Shown: positions 1 through 7,268, counted from the first letter of the stretch. The stretch: 7,970 nucleotides of DNA from Phycisphaerae bacterium (GCA_030609625.1 JAUWBX010000063.1:1-7970); one strand, 5' to 3'. A program made the numbers and translations. Notes: generated from the sequence alone by a model not told the origin.

Positions 1-2
1 CG

Positions 3-2939
3 GAAAACATGCGGGTACTGGTGCCTAACGGTGTGGCGTACATTAAGGCTGACGGCGAATGGACAAAGCACGTTAAGCCCTGGCCAAAGGACATAGATGA
101 ATGGACGCATTACCTTCACGATGCCAGTGGCAATGCAGTAGCCAACGATACGGTTGTGGGTCCGCCGCGGCGGATGCAATGGGTCGGCAGCCCGCGCTGG
201 GCGCGAAGCCATGAACACTCGGCGAGTCTCAATGCGCTCGTCTCGGCGAACGGACGGATATTCTACATTATGGATGAAGGCCCGAGGGACTCCATACAGC
301 TTCCGCCCAGATGGTTCCTCAGCGCGCGAGACGCCTTTAACGGGACGGTCCTGTGGAGGCGTGAGCTGCCGAAGTGGTATAACCATCTCTTCCCGCTCAA
401 GAGCGGCCCGGCGAGGCTGACGCGGCGACTCATCGCGATCGGCGATGAAGTTTATACGACGCTCGGCATCGATGCCCCACTGAGTGCCATCGATGCGGCG
501 ACGGGCAAGACGATTCGCACTTACTCGGGCACTAAGACCGTCGAGGAGCTCGTTTCCGCGAATGGCGTGTTGTTCTTAGTAGTCAATCCCGACCGCAAGC
601 CGGTCGGCTATCAGCAGGAGAACGCAAACTGCTGGACAGAGCGCGACCGAGCCAGTAAGCGATGGGGCTGGGGCGAAACTGTCGATAAGCTGATGGCCGT
701 CGAGGCCAAGACGGGCGATATACTCTGGAAGCTCGAGGGTAAGATTGTGCCGATGTCGCTGGCAGCCGACGGGAAGCGTGTTGTCTATCACGATGGTGAG
801 GCGGTCGTGTGCATCGAACACGGCACGGGCAGGAAGCTGTGGCGAACGCCTGTCGAGCGCAGTCCACTCATTCCCACCGGCTGGTCGCCGTCGATGCTAA
901 TGTATAAAGACGTGGTCTTCTTCTCCGGGCGGAAGCGCTCGCTCGTGGCCCTGTCGGCCAAGGACGGTGAGGAGCTGTGGGCATCGAAACTACATCCGTC
1001 CGGGCACTTCTGTCCCGAGGATGTCTTCGTCATCGACGGACTTCTCTGGTCGGGCGACATCGCAAGCGCGCGGCCGCGGTCTTCGGGCATGTTCACCGGT
1101 CGGGACCCGCACACGGGCGAAGTCAAGCGCGAATTCCTACCGGATGTTAAGCCCTTCGCCATCATGCACCAGCGGTGCTATCCGAGCAAGGCGACCCAGA
1201 AGTACATCATCCCGTCATGGATCGGCACGGAGTTTATCAATCCTCGGACGAAGGAGTGGGAGATCCACCACTGGGTCCGCGGCGGATGCTTCTACGGTAT
1301 GATGCCGTGCAACGGCTTAATCTACGCACCGCCGCACTCGTGCGCGTGCTACTATCAATCGAAATTGAACGGCTTCAACGTCCTGGCCCCGGCCGCGGAG
1401 AAGAAGCGGTCCACTCCATCAGACGCAGAGCGCCTGCAACGCGGATCTGCCTACCAGAAAATACGAGATACGAGATACGAAATACAAGATACGGACAATT
1501 GGCCCACATACCGCCACGATGCCGCCAGAAGCGGACATGCCAGAACGAAGGTCCCTACAATGCTGAAACGTGCTTGGCAGATTGAGCTTGGCGGCCGCAT
1601 TACGCAGCCTGTTGTGGCGGATGGGAAGCTGTTTTTGGCATCCGTGGACACGCACACGGTGCATGCCCTGGACGCAGCTTCCGGTGCGAAGCTTTGGAGT
1701 TACACAGCCGGGGGACGCGTGGACTCGCCTCCCACGATTTACATAGGGCGTGTGCTGTTCGGTTCGGCCGATGGCTGGGTTTACTGCCTTCGCGCTTCGG
1801 ACGGGGCGCTCGCCTGGCGGTTCCGGGCGGCTCCGCATGACCTGCGGCTGATGTCGTACGAGCAGTTGGAGTCCGTTTGGCCTGTCTCGGGCAGCGTGCT
1901 AATCCAGGATGGAGCCGCCTATGCCCTCGCGGGCAGGTCGATGTTTTTAGACGGAGGTATGCGGCTCCTGCGTCTCGACCCGTTGACAGGAAAGAAGCTT
2001 TCCGAGACCATTCTGGACGACCGCGACCCGAGAACGGGTGAGAACCTGCAGACGAAAATTCAGCACAAGAAGATGCCCGTAGCGCTGCCGGACATCCTCT
2101 CCAGTGATGGCAAGTTTGTATATATGAGGTCTCAGCGGTTCAATCTGGAGGGACGCCGTGCGGTCATCGATCCCGAGCACCAGACTGACCAAGAAGGCGA
2201 AGGGATTCATCTGTTCTGCCCCACAGGATTTCTGGACGACTCCTGGTTCCATCGGACCTATTGGATATACGGCAAGAACGCGGGCGAAGGATGGGGTGAG
2301 TGGTTTGTTCCGGCAAGACTTGTTCCGGGCGGCCGGATTCTCGCGTTTGATGATACACATGTGTATGGCTACGGCCGTCATCCTCAGTATCTGTGTAACT
2401 CGTCTGCACTGGAATACCGGCTCTTTGCGGCCGACAAGAAACTTAATCCTGAACGGATTGCACGGGTCCTCAAGGCCAAAATCCCTCAGAATGTAGTCAA
2501 CTGGAAAAGCCGGGCCAAGCGTCCGGAGTCGGATCTCAGCGCGGTCTATCGCAAATGGATGATTGAGAAACCCCCGCTGGTCGTCCGTGCCATGGTCCTG
2601 GCAGATAAAACGCTGTTCGTCGCCGGTCCGCCGGATGTCGTAGATGAAGAGAATATATGGGGCCGCACTCTCGAACAGGGAGTACAGGCAAAACTGAGGG
2701 CACAGAGCGATGCTCTTGATGGCGCCCAGGGTGCCCTTCTCTGGGTCATTTCAGCCGAGGATGGCACGAGGCACGCCCAGTATCGGCTCGAATCGCCTCC
2801 AGTCTTTGACGGTATGATCGCTGCCGACGGTCGGCTGTACATCTCCACCATGGACGGCCGTTTGATATGCATGGGCAAGAGGGGCTACGTCTTGAATGAA
2901 ATCCCTCTGAAAGGAGTTCTCAGAAAGCCCCGAAACTGA
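3..2939 (+). CDS. Double PQQ-like beta-propeller protein with a methyltransferase-like N-terminal remnant (5' partial)
   Basis: The frame is open to the left edge and reads Glu-Asn just before the ATG at 9. The first residues (MRVLVPNGVAYI) resemble the last strands of a class I SAM-dependent methyltransferase (RVLxPGGVA). I therefore think the gene starts upstream and the ATG at 9 is internal. Residues below count from that ATG. Propeller 1 starts near the motif DEWTHYLHD (30-38) and shows blade motifs of the PQQ/BamB type, Ala-x-Asp/Glu-x-x-[TS]-Gly-x-x-x-Trp, at 160-166, 230-240, 268-278 and 314-324. A Cys-rich stretch follows (C427, C434, C445, C447, with PCNGLIYAPPH). A linker holding a heptamer tandem repeat (485-496) leads to propeller 2, which begins at NWPTYRHD (from 497), with blades at 553-563 and 593-603 and a last blade near 914-956. 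The fold is clear. The function is not: it could be a quinoprotein-like enzyme, a scaffold or a binding protein, and PQQ binding is unproven. No catalytic Asp or PQQ ligand was assigned. It ends 149 bases before the next gene, which has its own promoter. Confidence 0.88.
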   Translation, partial: ENMRVLVPNGVAYIKADGEWTKHVKPWPKDIDEWTHYLHDASGNAVANDTVVGPPRRMQWVGSPRWARSHEHSASLNALVSANGRIFYIMDEGPRDSIQLPPRWFLSARDAFNGTVLWRRELPKWYNHLFPLKSGPARLTRRLIAIGDEVYTTLGIDAPLSAIDAATGKTIRTYSGTKTVEELVSANGVLFLVVNPDRKPVGYQQENANCWTERDRASKRWGWGETVDKLMAVEAKTGDILWKLEGKIVPMSLAADGKRVVYHDGEAVVCIEHGTGRKLWRTPVERSPLIPTGWSPSMLMYKDVVFFSGRKRSLVALSAKDGEELWASKLHPSGHFCPEDVFVIDGLLWSGDIASARPRSSGMFTGRDPHTGEVKREFLPDVKPFAIMHQRCYPSKATQKYIIPSWIGTEFINPRTKEWEIHHWVRGGCFYGMMPCNGLIYAPPHSCACYYQSKLNGFNVLAPAAEKKRSTPSDAERLQRGSAYQKIRDTRYEIQDTDNWPTYRHDAARSGHARTKVPTMLKRAWQIELGGRITQPVVADGKLFLASVDTHTVHALDAASGAKLWSYTAGGRVDSPPTIYIGRVLFGSADGWVYCLRASDGALAWRFRAAPHDLRLMSYEQLESVWPVSGSVLIQDGAAYALAGRSMFLDGGMRLLRLDPLTGKKLSETILDDRDPRTGENLQTKIQHKKMPVALPDILSSDGKFVYMRSQRFNLEGRRAVIDPEHQTDQEGEGIHLFCPTGFLDDSWFHRTYWIYGKNAGEGWGEWFVPARLVPGGRILAFDDTHVYGYGRHPQYLCNSSALEYRLFAADKKLNPERIARVLKAKIPQNVVNWKSRAKRPESDLSAVYRKWMIEKPPLVVRAMVLADKTLFVAGPPDVVDEENIWGRTLEQGVQAKLRAQSDALDGAQGALLWVISAEDGTRHAQYRLESPPVFDGMIAADGRLYISTMDGRLICMGKRGYVLNEIPLKGVLRKPRN
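1461..1495 (+). repeat. Five tandem heptamers (ATACGAG-like) inside the propeller linker
   Basis: Five consecutive 7-base units start at 1461, 1468, 1475, 1482 and 1489: ATACGAG, ATACGAG, ATACGAA, ATACAAG, ATACGGA. They are read in frame as IRDTRYEIQDT-type residues (485 onward). They lie in the non-conserved linker between the two propellers, where extra residues would be tolerated. A 7-base unit shifts frame each time and stays open here, so this looks like an inserted or expanded repeat and not selected protein sequence. From memory, similar arrays are dispersed in some planctomycete-like genomes; I could not check this. Confidence 0.75.
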
Positions 2940-2950
2940 CAGAAAATGCC

Positions 2951-2979
2951 TTGACTAAGGCCCGGCGCGCGGCTAGAAT
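2951..2979 (+). promoter_or_regulatory. Putative sigma70-type promoter for the glycosidase-like/serine hydrolase pair
   Basis: TTGACT (2951-2956) is separated by exactly 17 bases from TAGAAT (2974-2979). Each hexamer differs from the consensus (TTGACA, TATAAT) at one position, and the spacing is optimal. Transcription would begin near 2986, giving an untranslated leader of about 100 bases before the ATG at 3089. The site begins 12 bases after the stop codon of the propeller gene. It argues against the TTG at 2951 being a start codon, since that codon is the first part of the -35 box. The spacer is very GC-rich. This is a sequence match only; no transcript data were seen. Confidence 0.6.
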
Positions 2980-2981
2980 CC

Positions 2982-3044
2982 CGCCGAAAGGCGTCCCCAC
3001 CGTAAGGCGTCCCCAAGCGGACAAGCGGACAAGCGGACTTACGG
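2982..3044 (+). repeat. Leader repeat cluster: 12-base direct repeats, three 8-base tandem units, 7-base inverted repeat
   Basis: AAGGCGTCCCCA occurs twice (2988-2999 and 3004-3015). AAGCGGAC then occurs three times in tandem (3015-3022, 3023-3030, 3031-3038). CCGTAAG (3000-3006) pairs with CTTACGG (3038-3044), so the tandem units would sit in the loop of a hairpin. Sixteen bases at 2982-2997 are identical to 4089-4104 inside the downstream gene. The cluster lies just after the predicted transcription start, so it would be at the 5' end of the mRNA. It may be a dispersed genomic repeat or a leader structure that affects stability or translation; the sequence does not decide between these. Confidence 0.7.
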
Positions 3045-3088
3045 GACTGTGGAGAAATATCAGAACTCTAAAAAATAGAAGCTACAAA

Positions 3089-5803
3089 ATGAAAAGCTAC
3101 ACACAAATCGCCTGTGCAACAGCAATCCTCGTTTTCTTCTCTGCTTCAAACCTTTACTCATCCCGATTTGTCGGGGGGCCCTTTGATGGAAAGAATTTCA
3201 AGGGAAAAATCGCTTTCAGCTCTGATGGGAATTATAACGACGAGGATGACTGGGGTGCTTTCCCTGTTGCGGTAGCCATGCTTGACGCATTTGGGCTAAC
3301 AGGCTCGCCCGCCGCGGCAGGCAAGTTAGTCCACATTGACTATAACAATATACTTGCTAAGAATGACCCGCGATTCTACAGAGAAATGAGTCAGAGCGTC
3401 CTGGGTGCTGCCGACAGGTACAATGTCCCCCTGTCAATCCTGTTCGACTGCCAGAAAGATTTGGATGGCGCCATTGACAGCATCAAAAATGCAATCAATG
3501 CCTCCTCGGCTGATAATCCACTGTATTACGTATTGGCAGGCCCGATGGAAGTGCCCTTTCGCGGCATAGAAAAGTCCGACCCCGACAAACGAAAGTACGT
3601 CTATTGCATTTCCCACAGCGGCTGGAATGACGGCTATACTCGTAACGATCAGGATTTGCACAACCACAATAAACGGGATGTAATACCGTCCGGGATTAAC
3701 TGGATCCAGTGCAAGGACGGCAATCGGAATCTTGCCCGTCCCGGTGGAGTCGGTAAGAAATCTACACCCGAACAATGGAGCTTATACCACTGGCTTAGGG
3801 ATTCGAGCGATTCCAGGCTCAATTGGATTTTCACCCGGTTAGAAGCGGAAAAAAGGTGCGACATCTCCGATTCAACCATGACGTATTTTCTTTTGACAGG
3901 AGACGAGGATGCCGACCTGGCCAAATTGAAGAGTCTGCTCGATGATAAGAAGGTTCCGGCACCGATAGACCCGAGGAAACACGTGAGAATCGAGGCAGAG
4001 AATTTCCGAATTATAGACAACTATGTCGTGGAGCATCGTAACGACCGACGCGCATCCCACAGGCTCAGCGTTAGACTTGCGAGTATTGCGCCGAAAGGCG
4101 TCCCTTTCGGGATTGCGGGGCGCATACGCACGCCTTTCAATCAGCCCTATACGGCGGACAGTGGCCTCTATGATGTCGATGTCCGATATTTTGACGAGGA
4201 AGACGGCCAATGCCGGTTTGGCCTGTACATTAACGGCATGCAGAAAGGCTTGGCCTGGTACGCTTCGAAAGATAGTGAACAGTGGACAACGCACACGATT
4301 GAAAACATCGTGATCAAAAGCGGTGATGAGATCATGGTGGAAGGACAAGGTGATTCCGGCGAATACGGCAAGCTGGACTATGTGCAGCTCAATTACAAAG
4401 GTCAGCGTTTTGGTTCCTCCCGCTCCTTGAAATCAAGTTTCTCTTCCAGCCGCGCAAAAGAAAGAAGGTTGCAAGGTCCCTTACGGGTTCTAAAGGACAA
4501 CCCTCGCTATTTTACAGATGAAAGCGGTCGAGCTGTCTATCTGACCGGCTCACATACCTGGGCTAATCTGGTTGACATTGGCCCAAAGGACCCGCCGCCT
4601 CGCTTCGACTTTACCGCCTGCCTAAATTGGATGCAGAAACTAAACCACAATTTCATCCGAATGTGGACGTGGGAGCCGGTAACGTGGAATACAAAGGCAA
4701 ACAGGGAGAACAAGCTCCATACGTCTGCTCCCCAGCCCTGGGCGAGAACCGGGCCTGGTATGGCACTCGACGGCAAACCGAAGTTCAATCTCAAGAAGTT
4801 CAACCCTGCCTACTTCAATCGGTTGCGGGACCGTGTTTCAGCAGCCTATGACCGCGGAATCTACGTTTCGGTAATGCTCTTTGAAGGCTGGGCAATGCAG
4901 TTCTCGACCGGAGCGTGGGAAGGTCATCCCTTCGGCCGGCAGAATAATATAAACGGTATCAATGGAGACCAAAACAAAGACGACAAAGGACTGGAAATTC
5001 ACACCCTGGCCGACCCAGCGGTTACTGCCCTGCAGGAGGCCTACGTCCGGAAAGTCATCGATACAGTTAATGATTTCGACAATGTGCTGTATGAAATTTC
5101 CAATGAGAACCACCCGGCATCAACAGAATGGCAGTATTACATAATCCGCTACATCAAAAGCTATGAGAAGAATAAACCGAAACAACATCCCGTAGGAATG
5201 ACGTTCCAGTACCGCGGGGGAAAGAACGAGAGCTTGTTCAAAAGCCCTGCCGATTGGATTTCCCCAAATGGAGAGGGCGGCTACCGTGATAATCCGCCGG
5301 CTGCCGACGGGCAAAAAGTCATCCTGAACGATACCGACCATCTCTGGGGAATCGGAGGAAATCAAGCGTGGGTGTGGAAGAGTTTTCTCAGGGGGCACAA
5401 TCCGATATTTATGGACCCGTATGATGGTGTAGTTCTCGGAAAACGGTTTGACCCGAAGTGGGACCCGATTCGTCGAAGCATGGGATATACACGAATGTAT
5501 GCCGACAGGATGAATCTGGCTGCGATGCAGCCGCGTGATGACCTGGCCTCGACAAAGTATTGTTTAGCGAAGCCTGGGGTGGAATATTTGGTCTATAAGC
5601 CCGCATCTAATAAAGAAGCTTCTATCACTGTGAAGCTAAGGGCCGGTAAATACAAATACGAGTGGTTTGACCCCAATAAAGGCAAGATTTTATCGACAGG
5701 TACTATAAGAGCAAACGGTTCAGAGCAAGCGCTTCGAGCCCCTTTGAAAGGTGATGTTGTGCTTTACCTTGCTCAGTCAAATACTAACAGGCCTGGAGGA
5801 TGA
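3089..5803 (+). CDS. Secreted three-module glycoside-hydrolase-like protein (nucleoside-hydrolase-like N-domain, CBM-like domain, GH-A-like barrel)
   Basis: I chose the ATG at 3089, giving 904 residues. It opens a typical signal peptide (Lys2, hydrophobic 7-19, likely cleavage after SAS at 18-20), and the longer reading frame from TTG 2951 runs through the promoter and leader repeats. There is no clear Shine-Dalgarno. Module 1 (about 37-290) begins GKIAFSSDGNYNDEDDW (acidic cluster D46, D51, E52, D53, D54), reminiscent of the metal-binding N-terminus of nucleoside-hydrolase folds; this is tentative. Module 2 (about 298-437) starts RIEAENF and ends GEYGKLDYVQL, like CBM6/35-type sandwiches. 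A Ser/Arg/Lys-rich linker (438-462) follows. Module 3 (from 463) starts PLRVLKDNPRYFTDESGRAVYLTGSHTW, like DUF4038/GH140-related or DUF6298-like barrels. It has a clan GH-A-type Asn672-Glu673 acid/base candidate in EISNENHP. Asp748 and Asp750 (LNDTDHLWG) lie where a nucleophile might be. Residues 824-898 resemble the C-terminal 'collagen-binding' sandwich of such enzymes. The substrate is unknown. It likely acts outside the cytoplasm and is co-transcribed with the next gene. Confidence 0.85.
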   Translation: MKSYTQIACATAILVFFSASNLYSSRFVGGPFDGKNFKGKIAFSSDGNYNDEDDWGAFPVAVAMLDAFGLTGSPAAAGKLVHIDYNNILAKNDPRFYREMSQSVLGAADRYNVPLSILFDCQKDLDGAIDSIKNAINASSADNPLYYVLAGPMEVPFRGIEKSDPDKRKYVYCISHSGWNDGYTRNDQDLHNHNKRDVIPSGINWIQCKDGNRNLARPGGVGKKSTPEQWSLYHWLRDSSDSRLNWIFTRLEAEKRCDISDSTMTYFLLTGDEDADLAKLKSLLDDKKVPAPIDPRKHVRIEAENFRIIDNYVVEHRNDRRASHRLSVRLASIAPKGVPFGIAGRIRTPFNQPYTADSGLYDVDVRYFDEEDGQCRFGLYINGMQKGLAWYASKDSEQWTTHTIENIVIKSGDEIMVEGQGDSGEYGKLDYVQLNYKGQRFGSSRSLKSSFSSSRAKERRLQGPLRVLKDNPRYFTDESGRAVYLTGSHTWANLVDIGPKDPPPRFDFTACLNWMQKLNHNFIRMWTWEPVTWNTKANRENKLHTSAPQPWARTGPGMALDGKPKFNLKKFNPAYFNRLRDRVSAAYDRGIYVSVMLFEGWAMQFSTGAWEGHPFGRQNNINGINGDQNKDDKGLEIHTLADPAVTALQEAYVRKVIDTVNDFDNVLYEISNENHPASTEWQYYIIRYIKSYEKNKPKQHPVGMTFQYRGGKNESLFKSPADWISPNGEGGYRDNPPAADGQKVILNDTDHLWGIGGNQAWVWKSFLRGHNPIFMDPYDGVVLGKRFDPKWDPIRRSMGYTRMYADRMNLAAMQPRDDLASTKYCLAKPGVEYLVYKPASNKEASITVKLRAGKYKYEWFDPNKGKILSTGTIRANGSEQALRAPLKGDVVLYLAQSNTNRPGG
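4085..4117 (+). repeat. Hairpin bracketed by 6-base direct repeat; possible in-frame mini-element insertion
   Basis: The 8-base arms CCGAAAGG (4091-4098) and CCTTTCGG (4103-4110) form a perfect inverted repeat around the loop CGTC. ATTGCG stands immediately before it (4085-4090) and again at 4112-4117. The distance between the two copies is 27 bases, so removing one copy and the hairpin leaves the frame intact and joins the flanking residues as ASIAGRIRT. The extra residues are roughly 335-343 of the protein, within the CBM-like module. The 16 bases 4089-4104 recur at 2982-2997 in the leader. The pattern resembles a short element with a target-site duplication; that origin is an inference. 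Confidence 0.6.
5795..5800 (+). promoter_or_regulatory. Shine-Dalgarno GGAGGA that favours a GTG start at 5809
   Basis: GGAGGA overlaps the end of the upstream gene. The ATG at 5800 directly touches it, leaving no usable spacing. The in-frame GTG at 5809 lies 8 bases after it, which is close to ideal. Position within the upstream coding end suggests translational coupling. Confidence 0.6.
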
Positions 5804-5808
5804 CAATT

Positions 5809-6957
5809 GTGTCTAAATACTTAATCTGGAGTATATTGTTTGTTCTACTCGCACCTTTGCTGGAGGCTAAGGGCGCCAGAGGAATGGCTTTTCCAGGAAA
5901 AGACTGGAAAGAGGTAACGCCTGAATCGCAAGGCATAGACTCGGCCAAGCTTAATGCTGCCATATCGTATCTCAAGAACAATTCCGGGCGAGATGGCGTC
6001 AAGGAGATGGTCATCATACGCAACGGATATATGGTCTTCAAAGGCGCAAACATCGACAAAGTTCACGGTGTCTGGTCCCTCACGAAATCTTTTACCAGCA
6101 CGGTGCTCGGCATACTTATTGATGATGACAGGGCGGCTCTGGATACGTTGGCAAAGGAGTACGTATCCAGCATGGCTGCAACCTATCCGACTGTTACACT
6201 TGGGCATTTCACAACAATGACATCTGGATACTACGCCGTCGGTGATGAACCTCGTGGCAGCTACAAACACGGCCCAAGCACAACTCCCTTCAAGCCTGCT
6301 GACAAACCTCTATTTGTTCCGCCCGGCTCGAAGTATGCTTACTGGGATTCAGCAATGAATCAGTTCGCCAATGTTCTGACTCGCATCGCCGGCGAACCGA
6401 TAGAGGCCCTGTTCAAGCGTAAAATCGCTGAGGCGATTGGAATGAATTCCAGCAAGTGGGACTGGCGCGATTTCGGGAAGGTGCACGGTATCGTAGTCAA
6501 TGGAGGCTCTGGAAACAATAACAAACACGTTCACATTTCGGCTCGAGAGTTAGCCCGTCTCGGCCACTTATTTCTGAATCGGGGCAAGTGGAAAGGTAAG
6601 CAATTAATCAGTGGTGCCTGGGTCGAGCAGGCGACCCGGGTCCAGGTACCGGCGTCCTTACCTTTGGAACATCTTAGCGGTGCCGACGGCCGGGGTGTCT
6701 ATGGCTATAACTGGTGGGTCAACAGTATTAAGCACGACGGCAAACGAAAGTGGCCCGGTGCTCCAAGCGGCACCTATTCGGCCAGCGGATATAATAACAA
6801 CGATATGTTCGTCATTCCAGAATGGAATATGGTTATCGTTCGCCTTGGGCTGGACCAAACCGAGTTTAATATCACTGATATGATATACGGTACTTTCATA
6901 CAAAAGCTCGGACAGGCAATAACGGACGTTACTACTGAAGGTAGGATGGAAAAGTAG
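5809..6957 (+). CDS. Secreted serine hydrolase, beta-lactamase/class C (PF00144-type) family
   Basis: From GTG 5809 the product is 382 residues, usual for this family. An alternative ATG at 5800 overlaps the preceding stop (ATGA) and adds three residues, but the ribosome site fits only the GTG. The N-terminus (MSKYLIWSILFVLLAPLLEAKG) is a signal peptide, so the protein should act in the periplasm or outside. The nucleophile motif SxxK is Ser90-Leu-Thr-Lys93 in VWSLTKSFTS. The second motif, usually Tyr-x-Asn, appears as Tyr178-Trp-Asp180 in YAYWDSAMNQ. The third region is SASG (324-327) followed by YNNNDMFVIPEWNMVIVRLG, the usual last strands that precede the C-terminal helix. Members hydrolyse esters, amides or D-amino peptides; a true antibiotic lactamase role is not suggested. 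Given the neighbour, an esterase acting on substituted glycans is plausible but only inferred. It forms a transcription unit with the glycosidase-like gene. Confidence 0.9.
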   Translation: MSKYLIWSILFVLLAPLLEAKGARGMAFPGKDWKEVTPESQGIDSAKLNAAISYLKNNSGRDGVKEMVIIRNGYMVFKGANIDKVHGVWSLTKSFTSTVLGILIDDDRAALDTLAKEYVSSMAATYPTVTLGHFTTMTSGYYAVGDEPRGSYKHGPSTTPFKPADKPLFVPPGSKYAYWDSAMNQFANVLTRIAGEPIEALFKRKIAEAIGMNSSKWDWRDFGKVHGIVVNGGSGNNNKHVHISARELARLGHLFLNRGKWKGKQLISGAWVEQATRVQVPASLPLEHLSGADGRGVYGYNWWVNSIKHDGKRKWPGAPSGTYSASGYNNNDMFVIPEWNMVIVRLGLDQTEFNITDMIYGTFIQKLGQAITDVTTEGRMEK

Positions 6958-7124
6958 CAGGTCATAGCAAAGAAGACAGAATCAAACCTTCTCTTAAAGA
7001 ACGCCCACAATCCAATAAGAACTGATGAATCCCAGGGGACAGTGTTACGGAAGTGCGACCAACAGCGTGATATAATTGAATGGCTTTACGTTCATCATTA
7101 GAACTACAAACTAATAATGTTACT

Positions 7125-7142
7125 GTGTCATTTTTATGACAC
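7125..7142 (+). repeat. Perfect inverted repeat GTGTCAT-TTTT-ATGACAC
   Basis: Seven-base arms (7125-7131 and 7136-7142) flank a TTTT loop. The stem is AT-rich and is followed by TTCGG, not a T-run, so it is a poor intrinsic terminator. It could be an operator-like palindrome or the end of a decayed mobile repeat. Confidence 0.5.
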
Positions 7143-7190
7143 TTCGGACAGGACTGGCCTATTCGGTAGAAAAAGTGTATAAGTGTTGGA

Positions 7191-7268
7191 ATTGCGCAGC
7201 AATCCATTGCTACTCTGCGAAGCACGAGCTTGTCTTCTGAAAAAGCCCTGGACTGCTCGCAATGACAG
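7191..7268. repeat. Degenerate dispersed palindromic repeat
   Basis: The outer ends ATTGCG (7191-7196) and CGCAAT (7258-7263) are inverted copies. Inside are AGCAAT-CC-ATTGCT (7198-7211) and an imperfect 19-base palindrome (7219-7237). Read on the minus strand, it runs CTGTCATTGCGAGCAGTCC and so on, then ends in a GCAATGGATTGCTGCGCAAT stretch. From memory this is the style of a widespread dispersed repeat (TGTCATTGCGAGxxx ... GCAATxx) seen in many bacterial genomes, here decayed. No copy elsewhere in the window confirms it. Confidence 0.5.

Noticed and set aside
788..1165. Minus-strand open frame opposite the propeller gene
   Set aside because: Shadow of a strongly supported gene on the + strand; low-complexity, no domain.
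3015..3038. Three tandem 8-base units as a possible CRISPR or iteron array
   Set aside because: Units are too short and contiguous for CRISPR repeats with spacers, and there is no replication gene nearby to support iterons.
2951..3088. N-terminal extension of the glycosidase-like protein from a TTG at 2951
   Set aside because: The codon is part of a near-consensus -35 box, the extension translates GC-rich repeats, and a clean signal peptide starts at the ATG at 3089.
3162..3175. Small hairpin CCCGA-TTTG-TCGGG just after the signal peptide
   Set aside because: Only a 5-base stem with no flanking direct repeat; may be chance in coding sequence.
3872..4348. Minus-strand open frame of 158 codons opposite the CBM-like module
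   Set aside because: The + strand frame has clear domain motifs throughout; the opposite frame shows none.
7125..7142. Intrinsic terminator for the hydrolase transcript
   Set aside because: The stem is AT-rich, lies about 170 bases after the stop codon and has no T-run after it.
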